From assembly GCA_013339895.1 (NCBI GenBank), contig JABACO010000002.1, positions 17,825,697 to 17,889,696 of the forward strand: a stretch of DNA of 64,000 nucleotides. Direction: 5' to 3'. Shown piece by piece: positions 23,176 through 34,200 of this stretch. The position numbers and the translations under genes were made by a program. The notes under the pieces are model-generated. The model made no database searches and had not been told where the DNA came from. It saw only the letters and a program-made list of their open reading frames with translations. This DNA comes from Ephydatia muelleri. Its lineage: Eukaryota; Porifera; Demospongiae; Spongillida; Spongillidae. Within the stretch, counting starts at the first letter, position 1; each line of letters opens with the position of its first letter.

Positions 23176-23474
23176 CCAGTCCTTCCTTCCCTCACTTCTC
23201 GTGAGCCATCTTCCCGGCCAGAGGCCAGAGTCACGTGACCACCTCCCGACTGGGGGAGATAGGGCGTGGCTACCTGTGAGGGGAAATCAGGGCGCTGCAC
23301 CTTTCCATGCTCAGATCCGTGTTTGGGTCCAGAACGGGACAGGGATGGCTGAAGGGGTGAGGATGGGAGATCCCTCAGGCTTCACACCAAGAGGAAGTCA
23401 AAATGGATCACCAGATGTTTATGAGGACAATCCTGCAGGGAGATATGATATAAAACATCACTAGCTAATTTGTG

Positions 23475-23646
23475 TATCCTGTAGGGACCCTACCAGAGGC
23501 AATGAAGCTTTCTAAAGGGACTTGCATTCCAGACCTGCTGAGCATCCTGTTACACCGGCATCCTCCAGAATACCCGGTTCATCTGTCACAAGCTCTAGCT
23601 GTATGGAGTGAGGGAGAGAATATCCTGAATGAACGGGTTGCGTGAC
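23475..23646 (+). other. Unassigned coding-like segment
   Basis: After a CCTGTAG, one plus frame reads TLPEAMKLSKGTCIPDLLSI and continues through HPPEYPVHLSQALAVWSEGE to a TGA near 23645. Composition suggests a terminal exon, but I do not recognise the family and no upstream exon is certain. Confidence 0.25.
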
Positions 23647-23690
23647 TGAGGTCCATGAGGGGTACGCTTTATCGGCAAGTGCCAACAAAG

Positions 23691-24273
23691 CCCATGCAAG
23701 ATAGTCTCCGAAGCTCTCTGGCTAGCCCCATGCAAGATAGTCTCCGAAGCTCTCTGGCTAGCCCCATGCAAGATAGTCTCCGAAGCTCTCTGGCTAGCCC
23801 CATGCAAGATAGTCTCCGAAGCTCTCTGGCTAGCCCATGCAAGATAGTCTCCGAAGCTCTCTGGCTAGCCCCATGCAAGATAGTCTCCGAATCTCTCTGG
23901 CTAGCCCCATGCAAGATAGTCTCCGAAGCTCTCTGGCTAGCCTCATGCAAGATAGTCTCCGAAGCCCTCTGGCTAGCCTCATGCAAGATAGTCTCCGAAG
24001 CCCTCTGGCTAGCCCATGCAAGATAGTCTCCGAAGCCCTCTGGCTAGCCCATGCAAGATAGTCTCCGAAGCTCTCTGGCTAGCCCCATGCAAGATAGTCT
24101 CCGAAGCCATCTGGCTAGCCTCATGCAAGATAGTCTCCGAAGCTCTCTGGCTAGCCCCATGCAAGATAGTCTCCGAAGCTCTCTGACTAGCCCCATGCAA
24201 GATAGTCTCCGAAGCTCTCTGGCTAGCCTCATGCAAGATAGTCTCCGAAGCTCTCTGGCTAGCCTCATGCAAG
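23691..24273. repeat. 36-bp tandem array, 16 units plus a partial
   Basis: Units of CATGCAAGATAGTCTCCGAA followed by GCTCTCTGGCTAGCCC. Some units are 35 bp, which shifts the frame between units. Long ORFs on both strands here are array artefacts. Confidence 0.95.
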
Positions 24274-24315
24274 ATACTGCCCCATCCATGTTTTTACGTC
24301 TGCCTCAACCCAACC

Positions 24316-24705
24316 AGTGCTGCATTGAGAGGCGTGTCTTGACAGCATCCATATATGGTATATAGTGCTGCATTGAGAGGCGTGTCTTGACAGCATCCAT
24401 ATATGGTATATAGTGCTGCATTGAGAGGCGTGTCTTGACAGCATCCATATATGGTATATAGTGCTGCATTGAGAGGCGTGTCTTCACAGCATCCATATAT
24501 GGTATATAGTGCTGCATTGAGAGGCGTGTCTTGACAGCATCCATATATGGTATATAGTGCTGCATTGAGAGGCGTGTCTTGACAGCATCCATATATGATA
24601 TATAGTGCTGCATTGAGAGGCGTGTCTTGACAGCATCCATATATGGTATATAGTGCTGCATTGAGAGGCGTGTCTTGACAGCATCCATATATGGTATATA
24701 GTCCA
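24316..24705. repeat. 48-bp tandem array, 8 units
   Basis: Units of GTGCTGCATTGAGAGGCGTG then TCTTGACAGCATCCATATAT and GGTATATA. The 48-bp period keeps the frames open (16 codons per unit). Only a few point differences separate units, so the array is recently expanded. Confidence 0.95.
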
Positions 24706-25018
24706 CACCATGCTGCCTCCATGCATGATCTAGCTGACCCTAACGGAATAGCTCATCTTCAATCAGCGAGACTCACTCTTACCTTTATTCTCCTCGACAA
24801 TGCTCGCCTCCAATATATGTACAACTCCACATGTTCTATTCATAGCTTGAAGTCCACTCTGAGGAGGACAATCTCCACGAAGGACAATTTTTCAACACAT
24901 CACCACACCATCTCCACACATTTTCAACCATCTCCACACATCCCTTGGCCCACACCATTTGCACAGTCTCCACCCATCTCAACACATTTTCATACATCCA
25001 CAACATGTATCTAAAGGT
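24706..25018. other. No gene seen; short CCACACATCTC repeats
   Basis: Holds imperfect 12-20-bp CCACACATCTCAACAC-like repeats at about 24890-25005. Confidence 0.5.
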
Positions 25019-25030
25019 CGACATTCACGG

Positions 25031-25162
25031 GGCGACTTCCTGCCGACTTGTCGCATGCAACTCGAATGAATATGGGTAAAAGTTCCGTAATTGTTCAGTT
25101 TACTGATGGTTTGCGGAATATTCATTTGAGTTGCAGCGGCAGGAAGTCGCCCCGCGTATGCC
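25031..25162. mobile_element. Small inverted-repeat element (MITE-like)
   Basis: CGGGGCGACTTCCTGCCG on the left and its reverse complement on the right, with a second pair (TGCAACTCGAATGAATAT and its near complement) inside. No clear target-site duplication, so transposon status is inferred from the structure. Confidence 0.6.
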
Positions 25163-25329
25163 GGCCTTTATATATACTTACACATCCAGCTGAATGTACA
25201 AGCTACATCCGAGCGAGGATTGATATGCGGATCTTCTCAGCTCGAATGATGAAGCTGTGCAAGTAGTACATCTCATGTGATACGCTGGTTGTCAATTAAG
25301 AAATATATCCATACGTACATTGGTTTTGA

Positions 25330-25345
25330 TTTTATATAAATAGGT
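25330..25345 (+). promoter_or_regulatory. Possible TATA box of GBF1
   Basis: TATATAAATA lies about 120 bp before the GBF1 ATG on the same strand. Position and match are plausible but there is no other promoter evidence. Confidence 0.35.
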
Positions 25346-25453
25346 GTGTACAAGTTGCGGTTCAGCTGATAGTTACCGCATTATCTTAATTAGCGGCAAC
25401 CTCCTGAAAAATTGGAGGTTTGTATAGACGTCGACCAGGGTCTTAACCTTGAC

Positions 25454-25561
25454 ATGAATTCGCGGCAAGCCTCAGCTGCTATAGCGATAATTCAAGGGGA
25501 AGCGTCCCTTCTTCTCGCCGCCATGCGAAGGGGCAGTCGGTGGGGCGGTCCTTCCAGAGTG
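25454..25561 (+). CDS. GBF1: GBF1 exon 1 (start codon)
   Basis: ATG 25454 opens [20 protein letters not shown]. The IIQGE core is the conserved start of GBF1 proteins. The donor GTAGGT leads to a 56-bp intron, after which the frame continues with the DPL motif. Confidence 0.8.
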
Positions 25562-25938
25562 GTAGGTCAATTGCACCGTAGCTAAGAGGAGTTTAGTGTC
25601 CCACTTTTTCTCGGCAGGAGGACCAAGACCCTCTGATACAGCAGCTGCACCAGCTCCAACAAAGGCTAGCCAGCGTCGCCGGAATATGGGAACTGAATGG
25701 AGAATTCTTGAAACCCTTTTGTGACGTGGTATTGTCTGACGATACAAGTGGGGCCGGTGACTGGAATGGCCATATCGTCTGTGGAGAAGTTCCTGACCTA
25801 TGGCATGCTAGGTAACAGAGATGGACGTGTGGGTGGAAGGGAGCATTCGACGAAGTCACGTATTTTACACACGCGATGTTTGTTGTGACAATGCACAAAA
25901 GACAGCCAATTATTCAGTACGCACGCACGGATGAGTTG

Positions 25939-25983
<45 letters not shown>

Positions 25984-27933
25984 GTACATGTGTGTGTGTG
26001 TGTATGTGTGTGTGTGTGTGTGTATGCACAGGTATTCTGTGTACATGTAGTGGTCAGTGTTTCATAGCCTCATAAGTAACCACTCCTTCCTTCTCTATGC
26101 AACTACTAGATCATGATTGAACCAAACTTAAAGCTTAGTTACCTGAGTGGATAGTCTCAAAGTCTCTCTACCCTCCCTCCTCCCCATTCCAGTGCCCCAC
26201 CTCCCTCTTCCCCACTCCAGTGCCCCCACCTCCCTCTTCCCCACTCCAGTGCTGCACCTCCCTCCTCCCCATTCCAGTGCCCCCACCTCCCTCTTCCCCA
26301 CTCCAGTGCCCACCTCCCTCCTCCCCATTCCAGTGCCCCCACCTCCCTCCTCCCCATTCCAGTGCCCCACCTCTCCACCCTCACCTGCCTTATTTAAAGG
26401 TCTTCTCTTTGTTCTTTTTAGACCCCACCCACCCCAACTCAGCAGCCATTATAGAGGCTGTATCGGACGCCATTACTCACGCCAGGTTTGTTGGCACCAA
26501 TCAGACGAGCGACGAGGTTGTGTTGATGAAGATTGTGGAGGTTAGGGTGTGAAGCAATGCTTGTTTCCATGGCAGCATACATGGCTCCTCCTCCTCCAGG
26601 TTCTCCACACTATTTTGGGTGCCCCTGTTGGAAGGCTGCTAAGCAACGAGAGTGTCTGTGAGCTGATGCAGTCATGTTTTCGAATATGCTTCGAGATGAG
26701 GCTGAGTGGTGAGGGAGGTGGGCGTGGTAGTGGGCGGGGCTGAGGATTAGAAAGGGATGTGGGTGTGGCAATGGGAGGGGTTTGCATAGGGAAGGTGCAT
26801 AAAATTTCGTATTGCATTGTTCTAATTGTCTTCTATGTACATGTACCCACACATGCACACACACACATGCACACACACACACACATGCACACACACACAT
26901 GCACACACACATGCTACCAGAGCTGCTGAGATGCTTTGCGGAGAGCAAACTGCTTAGCATGGTGCAGATGCTGTTCTCCTGTCTGCACACGCTATCAGAG
27001 GAGGCCTGGGGAGGAGCAGATGACGTTTGTTCTGTTGACCAGACTTTGCACTGCGAGGAAGGGTCTGGGGAAGAGCAAAATCATGTGACCACGGAAGGAG
27101 ATGACGAGAACAAGGGGACAGCCCCTGAAGCCCCTCCCACTGAGGAAGGGGAGGAGGAGACCAAGCAAACTGGGGAGGAGGAGCTGGATCCTCCTCCCTT
27201 GGATGCTCCTCCCACTTCCTCTCTCTCCTGTGTCCCCGAAAAGCATCGAAGTGTTGCTCCGTACGGTCTACCCTGTGTGAGAGAGTTGCTTAGATTCCTC
27301 ATCTCAATAATCAACTCCAGGGATAGGTAGATGTGATCCTTATGTCATTATACTTCACCTCCTCCCCTCTCCTCTACTCCTCCCACTTCCCCTCATCTGT
27401 TTGCTTTTACCTTTAACATCACCTTCCTCCTCTTCTTCCTCCGCTCTCCTCCCTCTCCCCTCCCTCTCCCCTCCCTCTCCCCTCCCTCTCCCCTCCCTCT
27501 CCCCTCCCCTCCCTCTCCTCTCTCCTCCCCTCTACCCCTCCCTCTTCCCCTCATCTGTTTGGTTTCCCTTTAACTCCTGGGTAGGCACAACTCAGAAGCC
27601 TTGGTGACGATAGGTCTGAACTTGGTGTGTGCAGCTCTGGAGTGTAGTGGTCCAGTTGTGTGCCAGTACCAGTCCTCTCCTGCTCCTTATCCAAGATGGC
27701 CTCTGCAGAAACCTGTGTACTGTAAGTGAACAGGTTGGAGGGTATCCCTCACTGCACCTGTGTTGCCATGGTGCTCCATGTGTTGCCATGGTGCTCCATG
27801 TGTTGTCATGATGCCTTTCTTTCCACCAGCTTCTCCAACATGACAGCTTTGCGGTGTTCAGTAGAGCTCTCAAGAACTGCTACATTCTGTTCATCTGTGC
27901 CAGACAACACCTGAAGCTGCAACTGGAGGTGTG

Positions 27934-27974
<41 letters not shown>

Positions 27975-28019
27975 TATTTACGTGTGTATGTATGTATTTA
28001 CGTGTGTATGTGCGTGTGC

Positions 28020-28055
<36 letters not shown>

Positions 28056-28179
28056 AAATATATATGTTAATTGCTCTACATGTAGATGGTCTGCAGTTGG
28101 AGGTGTGTTTATGTGTTGTATGTGTGTGTATGTTTGATATTACAATGTTTCATGCTTAAATGTGTGTACGTATGTGTGT

Positions 28180-28212
<33 letters not shown>

Positions 28213-31200
28213 CATATGTGTTCATTGTTTTAATGGTTTCAGATGTTTCTGAATATTCTGATCGATCTCATCTCCTCTGAGAACCTGAAATGTCCAATGG
28301 ATCGTAGAGAGCTGGCACTGGAGTGTGTTCTACAGGTGACACCTCTGGGTGGCTTGTCTGCGTCATAACTCCCCTGTACCCCATTCTCCTCCCCATCACC
28401 TTCTTCCTCCTCCCCATCACCTTCAGTTCTGCCATGTTCAACACTTTGCAGCCGAGATTTTTGTCAATTTTGACTGTCAGCTGTACATGTCTAATGTGTT
28501 TGAAAACCTCACCAAAGTGTTGTCCAAGGTATGTCTTGGTAACCATGGCAACCATGGAGCTAGATGTGGTAGTGTTAATAGTAAGTGTGGTTAATTAATC
28601 ATGTAATTAGTCATTGAGTTCTGTCACTAAACAATTTTGAATGGCTCCATGAATGCTTGACACATTGTACTATTTGCATGACCTGTGTGTATACACATAC
28701 ACACCACACACACACCACACACACCACACACACCACACACACCACACACACCACACACACACCACATACACAGAATGCCTTTCAGGTACCTTCCAGCCTC
28801 ACTCCTGTCCATCTAATGTCCCTGGAGGCTCTCTATGCTGTCATGACCACCATGAAGAGTGGCCACACCCCCACTCCCTTCTCTGAGGCCCAACCCACTT
28901 CTCAGTCACTTCCACCCTATCAGGATGACCACGCCCCCATAGTCCATGCCTCCTCCCCATCTCTGTACAAAGGGGAGGGGCCAGATGGTCATGTGGTGGT
29001 GGAGGTCAGGGAGGGGGCGGGGCCACCTCCATTGAAAGTACTTCAGGCCATCTGCCAAAGAAAGAAGGTACTGTTGCCATGGTATTGTCGTGGTGTTTTA
29101 TAACTATTTAATAAGATCACAATTGCCAATGGAGGAGGGAGGAGAGAAGAGAAGGTGGGGGTAATAGATTTTGCAATGTGGTAACCATAGAAACATAATT
29201 GATGACTTGGGATGTTCATTACCATTAATAACTCACTCAAGGGATATGGTATAAACAGATGGTATAAACAGCTCTTGACCATTACACAGTGCTCCAATTA
29301 ACCACTGAGATGGTAATATTGTAGACAATTGGATACAAAAAAAGTTTGACATGACTTTAGACTCCGCCCATCTCCTCCTCCCCAGGTCATGCTGGTGGCC
29401 ACAGAGCTCTTCAACAAGAAGGCCAGCTCAGCAGTGGAGCATCTGGTGAAGCAAGGTGTCTTCACCTCACCTCCCGATCCTGAGGAGGTAGCCAGCTTTC
29501 TCCATGACAACCAGGGGCTGCACAAGGCCATGATTGGAGACTACATAGGGGACCGGAGGAACATAGACATCCTCAATGCTTATGTTGGGTAGGCCTGGGG
29601 AGGAGACACGTGATGTGATAAAGGGTCTTCATTTCCCTCCCTCTCCTTTCATCCCCTCTCCTCCCCTTCCCTCTCCTCCCCTTCCCTCTCCTCCCCTTCC
29701 CTCTCCTCCCCTTCCCTCTCCTCCTTTCCCTCTCCTCCCCTTCCCTCTCCTCCCTTCTCTCTCCTCTCCTCCCTCTCCTCTCCTTCCCTCTCCTCCCTCT
29801 CCTCCCCTTCCTTCTCCTCCCCTCCCCTCCCCTTATCTTCCTCCCTCCCCCTCACCCTCCCCTCCCCTCCCTCTCCCTCCTTCCTACCCTCCTTCCCTCC
29901 CCTCCCTCCCTCCCTCTCCCTCCTTCCCTCCCCTCCCTTCCCTCCCTCCTTCCCTCCCCCTCCCCTCCTCCCCTCCCCTCCCTCTCCCTCCTCCTCCCTC
30001 CCCTTCCTCTCCCTCTCCCCTCCCCTATCTCCTCTCCTCCCCCTTTATAGGAGGTTTACTGTCAGTGGTGTTGATTTGGTGGAGTCGTTGAGACATTTCC
30101 TGGAAGCTTTCAGACTGCCCAGTGAATCTCCCATCATCTCACGCATCCTTGAGACCTTCACAGAACACTGGCTGGTGAGCCACACCCTCTGACCACGCCC
30201 TTCAACACCACACCATCTAGCCACGCCTTAAATAGGGAGAGTAGGTTGTGCCCAAAGCTATGGGGGAGGGGGAGGAGGGGACAGAGGTATTTGCATCCCT
30301 CACACTAACATACATCGAGGGGTGTTCTCAAGTGCACACCTTTTCAACCTCATGTGGTTTGAGAAGACAACTGTTTGAATGTGATTTTGGGGTATGGTTG
30401 CTATGTTGGTTGCTATGCAGTGACGATGCTTCCCCCGTGCAGAAGTGCAATGAAGCAGGTCTGGGGAAGGTGTTTGCCAACAAGGATGCAGTCTTTGTGC
30501 TGGCTTACTCCATCATCATGCTCAACGTGGTTCTGCATAGTACCAAGGTCAAGGAGAGCATGACACTGCAGGTGGGTCACCTGATCCCAAGCACAATGTC
30601 ACATGACATATACTCACCGATCCCCCCCCTTCCCCCAGCACAATATCACATGACATGCTTTCAGACATGTCACCTGATCCGTGCATAGTGACATACCACA
30701 TGACAATATGCAGACAACCCCCCCCCCCCCCCCTCCCACCCCCAAATGACCTGTGTTATTACTAGCATGTGTGGTCACATGACCTGTGTCATTACCAGCA
30801 TGTGTGGTCACATGACCTGTGTCATTACTAGCATGTGTGGTCACATGACCTGTGTCATTACCAGCATGTGTGCCCGTAGGAAAATAATTTAAGCGTATCG
30901 CGATAAATCACGTTACAACCGCTTAACCACGTTATTGCGCGACGCAGTTCAATAAATCGCGATTTATTGCTGTAGCTTGGGCTCAACGCGTTGAATTGTC
31001 ACCCCGAACGCGTTTACTTCAGCTGACGCAGGCTCCATGAACTAAGTAATTCTACTCAGCTCATAAGCAAGTAAGAGTCAGAACCTGAGAACATATATAG
31101 TTCGATGCCCTCTTTCGACTCAATAAGTTTCAGTGCACTATATTTGGAGCGCACTCGTACACACAACAGCTACAGAGGGACAATTAAATATGGTTGTAAC

Positions 31201-34200
31201 TGCAGTCGTGTGTTTGTGCATAAGTTTAAATTTCTATTTCTATTGCTCTCCGTAACTACGGACAGGATGGTCTGGACACTCTTAGATTCACTACACCTCA
31301 TGACAGCAGTCTACCCAGTAGAAAGGCGTGTCATATGGGCGTGGTTTCATCACGTGAGTCGTGTGTTTGTGCATAAGTTTAAATTTCTATTTCTATTGCT
31401 CTCCGTAACTACGGACAGGATGGTCTGGACACTCTTAGATTCACTACACCTCATGACAGCAGTCTACCCAGTAGAAAGGCGTGTCATATGGGCGTGGTTT
31501 CATCACGTGAGTCGTGTGTTTGTGCATAAGTTTAAATTTCTATTTCTATTGCTCTCCGTAACTACGGACAAGATGGTCTGGACACTCTTAGATTCACTAC
31601 ACCTCATGACAGCAGTCTACCCAGTAGAAAGGCGTGTCATATGGGCGTGGTTTCATCACGTGAGTCGTGTGTTTGTGCATAAGTTTAAATTTCTATTTCT
31701 ATTGCTCTCCGTAACTACGGACAGGATGGTCTGGACACTCTTAGATTCACTACACCTCATGACAGCAGTCTACCCAGTAGAAAGGCGTGTCATATGGGCG
31801 TGGTTTCATCACGTGAGTCGTGTGTTTGTGCATAAGTTTAAATTTCTATTTCTATTGCTCTCCGTAACTACGGACAGGATGGTCTGGACACTCTTAGATT
31901 CACTACACCTCATGACAGCAGTCTACCCAGTAGAAAGGCGTGTCATATGGGCGTGGTTTCATCACGTGAGTCGTGTGTTTGTGCATAAGTTTAAATTTCT
32001 ATTTCTATTGCTCTCCGTAACTACGGACAGGATGGTCTGGACACTCTTAGATTCACTACACCTCATGACAGCAGTCTACCCAGTAGAAAGGCGTGTCATA
32101 TGGGCGTGGTTTCATCACGTGAGTCGTGTGTTTGTGCATAAGTTTAAATTTCTATTTCTATTGCTCTCCGTAACTACGGACAAGATGGTCTGGACACTCT
32201 TAGATTCACTACACCTCATGACAGCAGTCTACCCAGTAGAAAGGCGTGTCATATGGGCGTGGTTTCATCACGTGAGTCGTGTGTTTGTGCATAAGTTTAA
32301 ATTTCTATTTCTATTGCTCTCCGTAACTACGGACAGGATGGTCTGGACACTCTTAGATTCACTACACCTCATGACAGCAGTCTACCCAGTAGAAAGGCGT
32401 GTCATATGGGCGTGGTTTCATCACGTGAGTCGTGTGTTTGTGCATAAGTTTAAATTTCTATTTCTATTGCTCTCCGTAACTACGGACAGGATGGTCTGGA
32501 CACTCTTAGATTCACTACACCTCATGACAGCAGTCTACCCAGTAGAAAGGCGTGTCATATGGGCGTGGTTTCATCACGTGAGTCGTGTGTTTGTGCACAA
32601 GTTCAAATTTCTATTTCTATTGCTCTCCGTAACTACGGACAGGATGGTCTGGACACTCTTAGATTCACTACACCTCATGACAGCAGTCTACTCAGTAGAA
32701 AGGCGTGTTCCTAGGGGAGAAATTTATGTTTCCATCGCCTCCATAACAGTACTATTTCTATGAAATTGAATTCCTCTCTTTGGATGTGGCAAGGTGGTGG
32801 TGGTTGCTCAACATCTGACAATGTGACAACTTGGAACATGCTTTTCGTCACATTTCATGTGTTTGTTGGCATGTTCACAAATCGAATTTTTGGATCTATT
32901 ATTGTTATATATGAAGATTTAGCAACACACTGAGCGACATCGTAAGGGTTGCCATAAATCATATTCAATTAATGGTAGGACCATCATAACAGCTATCATA
33001 ACAGTTACTATACCTGCCACCTAAATGAATATGATGAGGTCTTCCTTTTTTTTTAATAAAAAAAGATATACACTGACTATTGTACATAATTTCAAACACA
33101 TTGTGTAAATAAGGGGTTCGAATTCTATTGGCCATGGTAAATTGAGCACTAAAACAAAACTTTACTGATGCAGGTGTCACTGTGCTGCATGTATGTCACA
33201 TAAGTTACATTAAAACAGGCCAATTTATAAACTCATACCCGTTAGGAGGTAGAATAGCACATGCACAGTTATGGAGACACAAAGTGAAATCAGACGTTCT
33301 GCTTCAATTCATCTTATTCACTGACACACTTAAATGTTTTTAATAAGTATGCATTCACTTCCATTGATGATGTTGTAGCTGCTCTAGTCTGATGTGGTCT
33401 TAATGATTTGATAGCAGAGTATCACCAGGGATGTTTTTGATGCAGAAAACCAGTGAACTAACAGTGCCTTCACTATTCCAATCAACACACAGTGCATAAT
33501 ATCAATCGCCATTCCAAGCACGAAATCAAATTCAGAATGCTAAGCTAACACAGGAACATCTTTTATTCCATCTACTCATTATTCATTTTGTTACATATAA
33601 ATATTCATGTCATTATTATTTGTGACTTACACTACAGCCTTGCTCAACTGCTTCTTTGGCATTAGAGATGATGGATGCATGGGTTCTTATTGTTGATCCA
33701 GGATCATAATCCCAGGTCATCACATGTTCTACATAGATCTCCTTTATTGTACATGTGTTACAACCACGTATTTTTCAGTTGCTGTTCAATATCACACAAC
33801 AGAAAGCATTCAATCTTGCCAACACATTTGTTTGGGCACTCTGCCTGTCCAAGATTAAGCAAATGATGGCAAGATGTACAATATTGGTGTTTTTCTGTAG
33901 ATGGTTTGTCATAGAAATTGGAAAAGAATTTGCTTTGTTTGTTAATTGACGGAGACGCAAGGTTGGGTTTTGGTAGCAGAGATGCGATTCATTTAAGTAG
34001 GTCTTCAAATGCACACTTTGTGAGGCAATGTTTTAACGAATACTCCAAAACGTTAGCGTGATATTCAAAAGCACTTATTTCGAACGTTGAATACAACTGC
34101 TGTGTACAGAAATAGCTTGTCCAATTTTATCCCTTTCTACTGTAGCGGTAGCAGGTACAAAATTGCCACAAACGCGGCAATTTTGCTAACGATGAAAAGA

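Noticed and set aside
23655-24365. Repeat proteins on both strands
   Set aside because: Tandem 36-bp array; frame drifts where units are 35 bp.
25472-25747. A 91-codon minus-strand ORF that looked like a small gene
   Set aside because: The plus strand here holds GBF1 exons 1 and 2 with matching splice sites and conserved residues; the minus frame is its shadow and starts at a non-ATG codon.
29649-29855. Glu/Arg-rich minus-strand ORF
   Set aside because: Reverse of the polypyrimidine minisatellite in GBF1 intron 11.
31105-32763. 552-residue membrane protein
   Set aside because: Kept only as a satellite: ten identical units, no unique domain and no splice or promoter evidence.
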